64,000 nucleotides of DNA, taken from positions 868,001 through 932,000 of the forward strand of contig NZ_CP043329.1 of the NCBI RefSeq assembly GCF_008195825.1, written 5' to 3'. Shown here piece by piece: positions 26,431 to 36,700 of the stretch. The stretch is from Pedobacter aquae (GTDB lineage Bacteria > Bacteroidota > Bacteroidia > Sphingobacteriales > Sphingobacteriaceae). The notes beneath the pieces are model-generated. The model searched no databases and was not told the origin of the DNA. It worked only from the letters and a program-made list of their open reading frames with translations. How positions within the stretch are numbered: the stretch's first letter is position 1; each line of letters begins with the position of its first letter. The position numbers and the translations under genes are program-made.

Positions 26431-27583
26431 AACAAATACAAATCCCGAAGTGCGATTTGCCGGTTTTACAGAAGCATGGGAAGAGCGGGAACTTGGTGAC
26501 GTTGCAAAATTCAATCCTAAGCATGAGATTCCTGATGTTTTCAATTATGTAGACTTAGAATCAGTAGTTGGCACAGAAATGATTTCTTACAGAAAAGAAT
26601 ATAAAATAACAGCACCTTCAAGAGCACAAAGACTAGCAGAAAAAGGAGACGTTTTTTATCAAACAGTTAGACCATATCAAAAGAATAATTTACTGTTTGA
26701 TAGGGAAGATAAGGATTTTGTCTTTTCAACTGGATATGCTCAAATGAGACCTGTAATTGAAAGTAGTTTCTTGTTTACGCTAATTCAAAAAGATGAATTT
26801 GTAAGAGTTGTTTTGAATAATTGCACTGGCACAAGTTATCCAGCAATTAATTCCACTGTCTTAGCTTCTATTAAACTGTATTTTCCTAAAAGCAAAGACG
26901 AACAAACCCAAATAGGCAACTTCTTTGAAAACTTAGACAATCTAATTACAGAAAACCAACAAAAACATACAAAGCTGCAATCGCTTAAACAAGCCATGCT
27001 CGATAAAATGTTTCCAAAACAAGGGCAGCTTATTCCAGAGATTCGTTTTAAGGGATTTGAGGGGAATTGGGAGGAAATCAATGTAGGTAGTATTTGCAAA
27101 ACAACAATAGGTGTGTTTGTTATCAAAACAAGGCAAAACGATTTAAGTCCTTATCCAGTTTATAATGGAGGAGTTTCATATACTGGGTTCTATGATGAAT
27201 ATAATAATGAAGCTAATAAAATCGTCATAAGTGCCAGAGGAGCGAATGCAGGTTTCGTCAACATTGTCAGAACGAAATATTGGGCTGGTAATAGCTGTTA
27301 TTCTGTTGATGTTTTGGACAAAGGATTATTTGATATTGATTTTCTTTTTTATTACATAAAAAAATATCAAAGGAGATTTCTTGAAAATCAACAATCGGCA
27401 AACATTCCATCAGTTTCAAAAAGTGATGTAGAAAGATTTAAAGTATTTTACCCTTCTAAAACTGAACAATCAGCGATTGCCAAATACCTATTGAGCCTTG
27501 ACAATCAAATTTCTAATCACGATTTACAAATCATAAAACTACAAAACATTAAAAAAGCATTTTTAGCCAAAATGTTTATTTAA
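26423..27583 (+). CDS. hsdS: Type I restriction-modification specificity subunit HsdS
   Basis: A 386-residue protein with the two-repeat HsdS layout: target-recognition domain 1 (about 10-160, starting FAGFTEAWEERELGDVAKF), central helical spacer (about 160-200, KHTKLQSLKQAMLDKMFP), target-recognition domain 2 (about 205-350, starting RFKGFEGNWEEINVGSI) and distal helix (IIKLQNIKKAFLAKMFI). The two domains each read half of the bipartite recognition site. The start codon overlaps the hsdM stop (ATGGCTAA). The sequence motif recognised cannot be predicted from this text. Confidence 0.9.
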   Translation: MAKTNTNPEVRFAGFTEAWEERELGDVAKFNPKHEIPDVFNYVDLESVVGTEMISYRKEYKITAPSRAQRLAEKGDVFYQTVRPYQKNNLLFDREDKDFVFSTGYAQMRPVIESSFLFTLIQKDEFVRVVLNNCTGTSYPAINSTVLASIKLYFPKSKDEQTQIGNFFENLDNLITENQQKHTKLQSLKQAMLDKMFPKQGQLIPEIRFKGFEGNWEEINVGSICKTTIGVFVIKTRQNDLSPYPVYNGGVSYTGFYDEYNNEANKIVISARGANAGFVNIVRTKYWAGNSCYSVDVLDKGLFDIDFLFYYIKKYQRRFLENQQSANIPSVSKSDVERFKVFYPSKTEQSAIAKYLLSLDNQISNHDLQIIKLQNIKKAFLAKMFI

Positions 27584-27596
27584 AAATTAGTACAGT

Positions 27597-30500
27597 ATGA
27601 CATTTACATCAGAAGCCGCATTTGAAGCCGCATTGATACAAGCTCTTTCTAATAAGGGTTGGGAAAAAGAAGTTTTGAAACGTCCTACTGAAAAAGACTT
27701 GTTGAAAAACTGGGCTAATATACTTTTTGAGAACAACAGAGCCAAAGACCGTTTAAATGACTTCCCATTGACCGAAGGGGAAATGCAACAAATATTGGAG
27801 CAGATAAATGCTTTACGAACTCCATTAAAATTAAACGGCTTTATTAATGGCAAAACAGTTTCGATAAAAAGAGATAACCCTGATGATACATTGCACTTTG
27901 GTAAAGAAGTAAGTTTAAAAATTTATGACCGATTAGAAATTGCAGCAGGGCAAAGCCGTTACCAAATTGCCCAACAACCTGTTTTCCCAACCAAGTCAAA
28001 AATATTAAACGACAGACGTGGCGACTTAATGCTTTTAATCAATGGAATGCCATTGATTCATATTGAATTAAAAAAGAACGGAGTTTCAGTAAGTCAGGCT
28101 TGCCATCAAATTGAAAAGTATTCACGAGGCGGAGTTTTTTCAGGCTTGTTTTCACTCGTTCAGATTTTTGTAGCAATGGAGCCAAAAGAAACGGTTTATT
28201 TCGCCAACCCTGGACCAGATGGCAAATTCAATAAAGACTTTTATTTCAATTGGGCAGACTTCAATAATGAGCCTATAAATGATTGGAGTGATATTGCTTC
28301 TTCGTTATTGTTTATTCCAATGGCTCACCAGTTAATCGGTTTCTATACCGTAGCAGATAGTAACGATGGCGTTTTGAAAGTCATGCGGAGTTATCAATAC
28401 TTTGCAGCCAATGCCATATCGGATAAAGTGGCCAAAACAGATTGGAAAAGCAAACACGCTTTAGGCGGTTTCATTTGGCACACCACAGGTTCGGGTAAAA
28501 CCATGACCAGTTTTAAATCTGCCCAACTCATTGCTAATTCGCAAGATGCAGACAAGGTGATTTTCTTAATGGATAGGATTGAACTCGGCACACAATCCTT
28601 GAAAGAATACCGTGGTTTCGCAAACGAAAATGAAGATGTGCAAGCAACGGAAAATACTGGCGTTTTGGTTACGAAACTTAAAAGTGATGACCCTGCAAAT
28701 ACCCTCATTGTTACGTCTATTCAAAAAATGAGCAACATCAAAGATGAAGATGTTGGACTAAATGCTCACGACATTCTACTCATGAACAAAAAGAGAATTG
28801 TTTTTATTGTAGATGAATGTCACCGTTCTACTTTCGGTGATATGCTTATCACGATTAAAGATACATTCTCATCTGCTATATTCTTTGGTTTTACAGGTAC
28901 TCCAATTCAAGATGAAAATCAAAAGAAATTAAACACTACATCCACCGTTTTTGGTGATGAACTGCACAGATATAGCATTGCAGATGGTATTCGAGATAAA
29001 AACGTTTTGGGTTTTGATCCATATAAAATCCTTACATATAGAGACCGTGATTTGCGATTAGCTGTTGCTTTGGAAAAAGCAAGAGCCAACAATGAAGTAG
29101 AAGCATTGGCAGACCCAAGAAAAGCAAGCGTATTTAATAAATACATGAATAGAGTAAGAATGGCAGGGCATTTTGAAACTTCGGGTCGTTACGTTCGGGG
29201 TATTGAAGATTATTTGCCAACTGCGCAATATGACCGTGATGAGCATTTTGAAAAAGTAGTTGAAGATATTTTGAGTAATTGGATTGTGCTAAGCCAAAAC
29301 GGAAAATTCCACGCCATTTTTGCCACAAGTAGTATTGCTGATGCAATCCATTATTACTGTCTTTTCAAGGTAAAAAATCCGCACTTAAAAATCACCGCAT
29401 TATTTGATCCACACATTGACAATAATGGGAATGCAGCCTACAAAGAGGACGGTCTTGTAGAAATAATGACCGATTACAATGAACGCTATGAGCAAGATTT
29501 TAGGTTAGCCAATCATGCCAAATTCAAAAAAGATATTGCGGCAAGACTGGCACACAAAGAGCCTTATTTAAGAATTGAAACAACTCCCGAAAAGCAAATT
29601 GATTTATTGATTGTAGTTGACCAAATGCTTACAGGCTTTGACTCCAAATGGATTAATACACTTTACATGGATAAAGTGCTTCAATATGAAAATATCATTC
29701 AAGCATTTTCAAGAACCAATCGCCTTTTTGGACCTGATAAACCGTTTGGAACAATTCGCTACTATCGAATGCCACATACAATGGAACGCAACATCAATGA
29801 TGCGATTAAACTGTACTCCGGCGACAAGCCAATCGGACTTTTTGTTGAGCATTTAGATGTCAATCTCTATTCGATGAATTACGTTTTCGGCGAAATTCAA
29901 AACTTATTCATAACAGCAGGAATTGATAATTTCGAGAGACTTCCTGATAATTTATCAGAAATAGGTCGATTTGCTATACTTTTTAAGACGTTCAATAATT
30001 ATTTAGAAGCAGCAAAAATTCAAGGCTTCAATTGGAACAAATCAACCTACAGTTTTGGAAAAGGAAAAGATAAGGTAACCATTCAAATGGCTTTGAATGA
30101 AAATACCTATTTGATACTAGCGCTTCGTTACAAAGAACTATTTAATACAGGTGGTGGCGGTGGTGGCGGTGATGTGCCTTTTGAAATTGAAGGTTATTTG
30201 ACCGAGATAGATACCGACAAAATAGATTCAGATTATATGAACTCTCGTTTTGACAAGTTTATCAAAGAACTTAAAAAAGGAGATGTTGACCCAACAGAAT
30301 TACAAAACACGTTGGACGAATTGTATAAATCATTCGCTACTCTGACACAAGAAGAACAGAAATACGCAAACCTTTTTATTCGAGATGTTCAAACAGGTGT
30401 TGCAAATCTTGAAAGCGGAAAAACTTTTAGAGAATATATAACAGAATATGAGTTCAACGCAAAGAATGACCAAATAAAGATAATCTCAACACTATTCGGA

Positions 30501-30725
30501 CTAGATGAATCAAAACTTCGATTACTCATGTCATCTGGCTTAACAGAAGCAAATATCAACGAATACGGACGTTTCGATGAGTTGAAAAACACGGTTGACA
30601 AGTACAAAGCAAAATCATATTTTGAAAAAGTAGAAGGGAATACTATTCCTGCTTTTAAAGTAAATATCAGAGTTCACAATCTATTACAAAAGTTTATAAT
30701 TGAAGGTGGTTTTGATATTGAATAA
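27597..30725 (+). CDS. hsdR: Type I restriction endonuclease subunit HsdR
   Basis: A 1042-residue motor-nuclease subunit. The N-terminal PD-(D/E)xK nuclease shows HIELKKNG (Glu157 and Lys159). The SF2 helicase follows with Walker A TTGSGKT (about 296-302), DECH box (406-409) and GFTGTP; the second RecA lobe contains DQMLTGFDSKW and QAFSRTNR. An odd seven-glycine run (GGGGGGG, about residue 850) precedes the C-terminal domain that contacts HsdM. It translocates DNA and cuts unmethylated invaders. It starts 13 bases after hsdS. Reading frame is intact, so restriction would be present without a functional methylase if the hsdM frameshift were real, which argues for a sequence error there. Confidence 0.92.
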   Translation: MTFTSEAAFEAALIQALSNKGWEKEVLKRPTEKDLLKNWANILFENNRAKDRLNDFPLTEGEMQQILEQINALRTPLKLNGFINGKTVSIKRDNPDDTLHFGKEVSLKIYDRLEIAAGQSRYQIAQQPVFPTKSKILNDRRGDLMLLINGMPLIHIELKKNGVSVSQACHQIEKYSRGGVFSGLFSLVQIFVAMEPKETVYFANPGPDGKFNKDFYFNWADFNNEPINDWSDIASSLLFIPMAHQLIGFYTVADSNDGVLKVMRSYQYFAANAISDKVAKTDWKSKHALGGFIWHTTGSGKTMTSFKSAQLIANSQDADKVIFLMDRIELGTQSLKEYRGFANENEDVQATENTGVLVTKLKSDDPANTLIVTSIQKMSNIKDEDVGLNAHDILLMNKKRIVFIVDECHRSTFGDMLITIKDTFSSAIFFGFTGTPIQDENQKKLNTTSTVFGDELHRYSIADGIRDKNVLGFDPYKILTYRDRDLRLAVALEKARANNEVEALADPRKASVFNKYMNRVRMAGHFETSGRYVRGIEDYLPTAQYDRDEHFEKVVEDILSNWIVLSQNGKFHAIFATSSIADAIHYYCLFKVKNPHLKITALFDPHIDNNGNAAYKEDGLVEIMTDYNERYEQDFRLANHAKFKKDIAARLAHKEPYLRIETTPEKQIDLLIVVDQMLTGFDSKWINTLYMDKVLQYENIIQAFSRTNRLFGPDKPFGTIRYYRMPHTMERNINDAIKLYSGDKPIGLFVEHLDVNLYSMNYVFGEIQNLFITAGIDNFERLPDNLSEIGRFAILFKTFNNYLEAAKIQGFNWNKSTYSFGKGKDKVTIQMALNENTYLILALRYKELFNTGGGGGGGDVPFEIEGYLTEIDTDKIDSDYMNSRFDKFIKELKKGDVDPTELQNTLDELYKSFATLTQEEQKYANLFIRDVQTGVANLESGKTFREYITEYEFNAKNDQIKIISTLFGLDESKLRLLMSSGLTEANINEYGRFDELKNTVDKYKAKSYFEKVEGNTIPAFKVNIRVHNLLQKFIIEGGFDIE

Positions 30726-31403
30726 TATATTGTTTAAAGAATTAAATTTAAAATCTAACAAAGACTGTTGCATTGCTAAATAACCTTTATCGAAAACTCA
30801 GTCTATAACCTAAAACAGACGACTTAATATGCAAACTAAACAATGAAAAAACGCAAAAGGTTATATTAAAAAGAACAACTATCAAGAGGGTGATGCTTAC
30901 AAAATACTATTACTTTCTTTTAATCACATTGTTATCATAGGAACAGAGTCTTTTAAAAGCTTAATTTAGTATTTTCTTTTAATAAGAGATTATCTTTTAA
31001 ATACCAAATAATTGTAAAAAAATAACTTTTCCACAGTCATAAGATGCTGTAAATAAGTTTTTTATATAAAATAACCATTTGCAGATTAAATTTTAAAACC
31101 AATCTGTGGAAAACTCAAAACTGTATATTTCATAACGTACCTTAAATTTGAATAAGAGTTAATAATTTTGATAGCATTATCAAAAAAAGCCATCAGGGTT
31201 AGCGCCCCGATGACCTCTAAGTAGGCTCCCGAAAATAGGAAACATACCGTTTCGCAGCGGCAATTTTCATGAATCAAATCCATATATCCAAAAGTGGGTG
31301 TTCATAAATTTGTTAATATGTGTTAGTCCTCTATCGTTTGTTCTGCTTTTTATTTTGTTAACATTAACACAATCAGGCGAGAGCATGATTTTAAAGGAGG
31401 AAA
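30726..31403. other. Intergenic gap after hsdR
   Basis: A 678-base A+T-rich stretch without convincing plus-strand genes. It contains a possible minus-strand small RNA ending in an intrinsic terminator (see the entry at 31182-31270). The leader of the next gene includes a strong Shine-Dalgarno-like AAAGGAGGA (about 31393-31401), unusual for Bacteroidota. Confidence 0.5.
31182..31270 (-). ncRNA. Predicted small RNA ending in an intrinsic terminator
   Basis: On the minus strand, CATCGGGG (31205-31212) and CCCTGATG (31191-31198) form a stem closed by a G-U pair, followed by GC and seven T (31182-31188), a good intrinsic terminator. The G-U pair would be an A-C mismatch on the other strand, so the RNA is read from the minus strand. 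Upstream, CCG/CGG and GGTATGTTTCC-like segments could form further stems (31220-31265). The overlapping 65-codon frame seems spurious. No known RNA family was recognised. The 5' end is a guess. Confidence 0.4.
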
Positions 31404-32192
31404 ATGATGTTGAAAACTAATTTCGAAAATTTACTTCATATAATTAAAGAATTAGATGAAGATTTAAACAAAAATGAAGTCCAAAAAGAGATTCAAAAGG
31501 TTATACTGGAACCCAGATTATCTCTTAAACAATTAGCGGCTTATCCATTGGCAAGTGCTAAAGCTAAGTTAAGTATTTTAACAAAGGCAAAGTATCCAGG
31601 AAGCTACATTCCAAGATTTTACGAGGAAGCTAGAAAAATTATTTGCAATACATTCTCTTCTAATTATCCTGATGCAGAAATTTATTTTGAAGAATTTGAG
31701 AGATATGCAAATATACTTCTTCAAGAGGCTCAGAGTCTAGATAGGGATAACAAGAAGAATAAGATATGCTCTTCAAATGCACTGAACGAAATGCGACATT
31801 TAAGTTCTATCCTTAATCCTATATTAGAAACTTTTATTCTGAATAGTAACCTAAAAAAAACTAGAGAACACCTTTACATACAAGAAGTGAGAATTGGCTG
31901 TATGGCAGATATATTAATCTATGAAAACGGAGGAGCTACTTTAACAGGGTTATTAAAATTCAATTTCACTAAAGCACCATTAAAAAAGAGAGAAGCGGAA
32001 AATATGTTGTACATAATGAAACTATTTTTTGAAAGAAATTCACAAGTTAGCTTTAAGAATAAGAATTGTATTCTTGTAGATGTCTTTGCTCATAAGCTTT
32101 ATATATCAGCAAATGATGCTCAAATCAGTGTGGACATTAAAAATTCTTGTAAGGAAATAAGAGATACTTGGAGTCTGATCACAAAAAGTTAA
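31404..32192 (+). CDS. Hypothetical protein, possible PD-(D/E)xK-like fold, 262 aa
   Basis: A 262-residue soluble protein not recognised as a known family. Residues 1-130 are mostly helical (starting MLKTNFENLLHIIKELDEDL). Around residues 170-195, RIGCMADILIYENG followed by TGLLKFNF has the Asp then x-x-Lys spacing of a PD-(D/E)xK nuclease core, but the match is weak. A strong AGGAGG-type ribosome-binding site precedes the double ATG. It lies between a restriction system and a DRT1 reverse transcriptase, so a defence role is plausible. The next gene starts 65 bases downstream on the same strand. Confidence 0.5.
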   Translation: MMLKTNFENLLHIIKELDEDLNKNEVQKEIQKVILEPRLSLKQLAAYPLASAKAKLSILTKAKYPGSYIPRFYEEARKIICNTFSSNYPDAEIYFEEFERYANILLQEAQSLDRDNKKNKICSSNALNEMRHLSSILNPILETFILNSNLKKTREHLYIQEVRIGCMADILIYENGGATLTGLLKFNFTKAPLKKREAENMLYIMKLFFERNSQVSFKNKNCILVDVFAHKLYISANDAQISVDIKNSCKEIRDTWSLITKS

Positions 32193-32257
32193 TCTTATAA
32201 ATAAGTTAGACACGGAATCTTAAAATATTTAAAAAAGTCAATTAATATTAGCGAATA

Positions 32258-33135
32258 ATGTTGACCTACAATGAACTTATTGATTTAAGGAGCAAGTTAG
32301 CTAATGATGAAATTCCCTTAGAACTTGCTAAGGAACTATATTGGAAGGATTTTAAAGGGGGAAACGTTCGTGGCACACAAAAGATTGGAAGGAAAGACGA
32401 GCTAAAATTCTTAAAGAAAAATGCGAAATATGCGATAGTACAAATACTTTAACTATTCAGCATCTTTCTCATCCAAAAAAATATGCAGACTATGAGAGAG
32501 AAGTAACAAGAAAATACACACAAATTTTTAAAGAAATTAATTCTGACATTGATAAATCAGAATTTAGGAAATATATCGTAGAAAACTATAATTACATAGC
32601 TGTTCCTTTATGCACAAATTGTGGAGACAACCGTCCTAATAAGAGGGTGAGGAAATTACCTCAGTATCGTTGTGCAGTATGCCAACACGAGTTTGATGAG
32701 CCAATTTATAAATCGTTAGAAGAACTCATCACAATTTTTTATAATAACGAAGAAGCTCTTGATGTTCGGGATAAGTGTTTTATATCGAAAAAATGGAAAA
32801 ACAATCACAATTTATCTAGTATAAAATATTGGTTTCAAAGAGAAAAGGCTAAAAATAAAAATGAAGAAATAATCGAGAAAGAAGCATTCTTACTCTATTT
32901 AACTGACGAAATAAAATATCTATCATTTGAAGATACAATAACAGCTTGTAGAAGGTGTGCCTTTAACTATGATTTGAAAAATATGGAGTTATGCCCTAAC
33001 TGCAAAGTACATTACAAAGGTATTCAGTATCAAACTTGTATTCCATGTTTGCCTGAAGATAAAAGAAAACTAGTTTTAGAAAGTATTGAGTTTGCTAAAG
33101 AAATGGAAGAAATACATAGAAAGCTTGGTCTATAA
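32258..33135 (+). pseudogene. HNH/zinc-ribbon nuclease-like protein, frameshifted
   Basis: The N-terminal 34 residues (MLTYNELIDLRSKLANDEIP, ending WKDFKGG) run into a wrong frame. One extra G in the run at 32357-32361 (5 to 6) restores a continuous protein of about 292 residues. It then contains KRSWHTKDWKERRAKILKEK, the HNH-like block CEICDSTNTLTIQHLSHP, and further zinc-binding pairs (LCTNCG, CAVCQ, CRRC, CPNC, CIPC). The treble-clef pattern suggests a metal-dependent nuclease or nucleic-acid binder. Coupled with the upstream unknown gene it may form a defence pair. As printed, only fragments are translated. Confidence 0.6.
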
Positions 33136-33240
33136 ATCTCATTAATGATTTATTTCTTTTTGTGTTAATAATCCAAAAACAATTCTTTTCATATTTAAGA
33201 AAAATATTTCTATTATTACAATATAATTCTTATTTACGTT

Positions 33241-33612
33241 ATGAAAAATTTCTATACCATACTATTAATTGCTTTATGTGCAGTATCTCTTAATATAAAA
33301 GCACAAGAAACACCTAAAGAACAGCCCACTAAAATCTCTATAAAAGAAGCCCCACAATACCTCAATAAACTTGTAACCATTTGCGACTCCGTTTACAGCA
33401 CCAAAGCCTTAGAAAAATTAACCTTCTTAAACTTTGGCGGTAACTTCCCCAATGCACCAATAACATTGGTGGTTTTTAAAAGTGATGAAGCTAAATTTCC
33501 TCAAGAACCAGCCACCCTATACAACCATAAACGTATTTGTGTAACTGGAAAGCTTACGGAGTATAAAGGGAAATTGCAATTGGTTCTTAATGGAGTGGGG
33601 CAGGTTAATTAA
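33241..33612 (+). CDS. Secreted OB-fold-like protein
   Basis: A 123-residue protein with a clear signal peptide (residues 1-20, ending NIKAQ). The mature part shows an OB-fold-like pattern: LVTICDSVYSTKALEKLTFLNFGGNFPNAPITLVVF, then HKRICVTGKLTEYKGKLQLVLNG, as in short periplasmic nucleic-acid-binding OB proteins. Function unknown. Its composition looks like core genome rather than the A+T-rich flanking defence genes, so it may be a resident gene between two insertions. Confidence 0.6.
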   Translation: MKNFYTILLIALCAVSLNIKAQETPKEQPTKISIKEAPQYLNKLVTICDSVYSTKALEKLTFLNFGGNFPNAPITLVVFKSDEAKFPQEPATLYNHKRICVTGKLTEYKGKLQLVLNGVGQVN

Positions 33613-33732
33613 ACATATTATGAATTTATAGGGTGGATATGCGCTATGGGATAACGGATATTTACTAACCTGCAAGACTAAAAAACCAGTAGTGCAATCA
33701 TTAATAAGACAGACAAAAAAGAAATTATACCA

Positions 33733-36700
33733 ATGAGGATGTCAGAAATATCAAAAGAAGAACTTAAAGAAGCTTACATAAAACTCAAATCACATATTTA
33801 CTATGATACGACAGAATTATATCAACGAAGAAAATTAGCTGAATTTGAAACAGGTTTACTTGATGATGATTATTTATTTGGTCAAAAGAAAACACCATAT
33901 GCTAATGGTATTTTTAATCTCAATGTTAAGCTGGAAGATAAATTTGATAAAATTGTTGAATGGATAAACAATCACAAGAAGGAAAGCACATTTGAACAAT
34001 TTCTTGACGATATCAAACTAATTTACCTCCCAAAGAAATTTAAAAAAACAGATAATGGAGATAATTTTCTTAGCAATCAGAGAGTTCAAGATCATTATGA
34101 AGTTGAAAGGGTCACCGTATTTGCTGACATACCAATCGAATTACATCTTGTAACAATTTTATGGTTGACACAGTATGGTTATAAATTAGATGTAAAACTT
34201 GACGAAAGTTGTGTTGGCAATAGATTAATACTAAATAAATCGAAAGATAGAATTGTAAAAGGAAGCGGTTTATTTAAGCCCTATTTTAGTCAATATCAAA
34301 AATGGAGAGACCAATCTGTTGAGGAAGCCCAAAGAAAGTTACAAAGTGGAAGTAAAGTAGCCTTTATTAATCTTGACCTCAAGGATTATTTCTATTCAGT
34401 CCGTATAAATTTTGAAGAAATTGAGAAAGTTATATTTGGTGAGTCTGGTTATAAAGGCGGTTCTAACATTCACGATATTTTTAAAGAGTTTCACTTTCGT
34501 TTTACTAAAAAATTAGCCGAAAAGAAATACCCCAACAAGTTTATTGAAAATATTCTTACAAGAGATGTGGTACTTCCAATTGGTATTGCTTCATCCTATG
34601 TCCTTGCCAATTATTACTTAAACGATTTTGATATTAGAATCAGAAAGTTAATCCCTCAAGTTTATTATAGTCGTTACGTTGACGATATTCTTATTGTTAT
34701 TGAAAATCCCGACTTTGATTTTCATAAAAATGAAAAATGCGAAAGTGTAAGATTTAGTTTCAAAAAATACTATGAAAAAGAAAAGAGTAAAGAGAAAGTA
34801 ACTTTTGCACAAACAGAGGAAGATTATTTCAATAAATACATCGTTTCAAAAACAGAAAGATTTATCTTAGAAACCCTATACCCATTGGTGAAATTGATTG
34901 ACTTTCCTGATGAATTGAAAACCATAGAAGTCAATGATAAGGTAGAATGTTGTTCAGTAAAAAATGAAAAAAAGATTTTTAAAATCACTTGCTTGGAAGG
35001 AGCATATTTTCAAGGGGATAAAACATTATTGTATTACTTCGATAATGAAGAATCAACTGCAGTTATTGATAAATTAAAGCAAGAGTTAGAAGAGCGTACA
35101 AGTGAATTTAGAGATTTTCCTGAAGATGGAATGGGTGATGGTTCTTTTGACGAGCAGGCATATCATTTAGTTTTTGATGGAACGGAAGGCAAAATACGAA
35201 CACTAAAAGATTACAAGGAAAATCGTTACGGATTAAGCGTTTTCTTAGCTAATAGAATATTTGCAGCACTTCGAAGGTCAAAAAAGGTTGACAAAAAGGA
35301 AACTGAAAAGCTATTGAAACTTTTTAAAGGGTTAAATAATTTAGAACATTTCAGACTTTGGGAAAAAGTATTTACATTTCTTCTAGTTAATGAAGACCAG
35401 GAAGGCTTCGTATTGTTTTATAAACACACTCTTGAGCAGATTCAAAAACTTAATAAAACTACTAAGATTCAAGATTCAGAAATCACTTACAATAATGTAG
35501 CAAATTCTTTAATGCAGTATTTTGACATTTCATTAGAAATGCCTTTAGCACTAAATCCTGATTTTATTAAAAAAGGTACTAAGCCATATAAAGACCTTGA
35601 AATATTCCATAACACTTACAAGGATGATGTAAGTTTTTGGAATAACATAACTTTGACCAAACCTGGTTCATTTTACATTTACAAATTTCGTATGTGTAAT
35701 TTAATTAGACATAATTATGTGGCGCATCCATTATTAAACTATACAAAAGCTTCTGGTTGGTCACCATTAAATTTAGTTGACCGAAACTTACCAACTTCAC
35801 AAAAGTCAATTGATAAATTAGAATTTTCTGACGAAAAAAAGGAGCTTTCACCTCGTCTTGTAAAGTTTTGGGAATGTTGCATTGCAATAACTACAAATAA
35901 ATTGCTTAAAAATTCAAAAGATTTTATTGTGGGCGATGAAAGATACCAATATACAAGCATATTAAACGACAGTAAGAAAGATGAAGATTTTATTCTAGAT
36001 GAAGCATTCAAACTATATTCAGAAATTAATGCTTCGCACTTTACTTCAGACTCTCCAGACATAAGTGACTTCTTTACACGTGTACACAAGAATATTACGC
36101 AACTTAATGGAGAAAATGAAGTTGAAATAAATGAATTACATATCAATACTAATGAACGGTTTATCGAAAAACCTTCAATTTCAATAGCAAATACTCAAGT
36201 CAAAATATCAAATATTGAATCCAGCATTAAGGGTAAACCTAACTTAAGTAATCAACGATATTTGACCTTTGCAAAACTTTTAAAGGATTCAAGAAAAGGA
36301 GGAGCAGATATTTTTGTTCTTCCTGAGTTTTCTGTTCCTTATGAATTTGTATCAAGTCTTGCAAAATATAGCGAGAAGAATCAAATGGCCATTATTGCAG
36401 GTCTAGAACATTGGAAAGTTGAAGACGTTTGTTATAACTTCATTGTTTCAATAGTTCCTGTAAAAATTAATGGTGTAAATGATGCTATTGTATTATATCG
36501 TCTTAAAAACCATTATGCACATGTCGAAGAGTTAATTATTAGAGGTTATGGGTACAGAGTGCCAAAACCAAAACCATATCGTTACGACTTGATAAATTGG
36601 CGAAATTTATATTTTACTTCTTATTACTGTTTTGAACTTGCGGATACCTTTCATAGAAGTATTTTTCGTTCAAAGATTGACTTGTTAATTGCATCAGAAT

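Noticed and set aside
31086-31283. 65-codon minus-strand frame
   Set aside because: Overlaps a predicted terminator and small structured RNA; no coding signal beyond an open frame.
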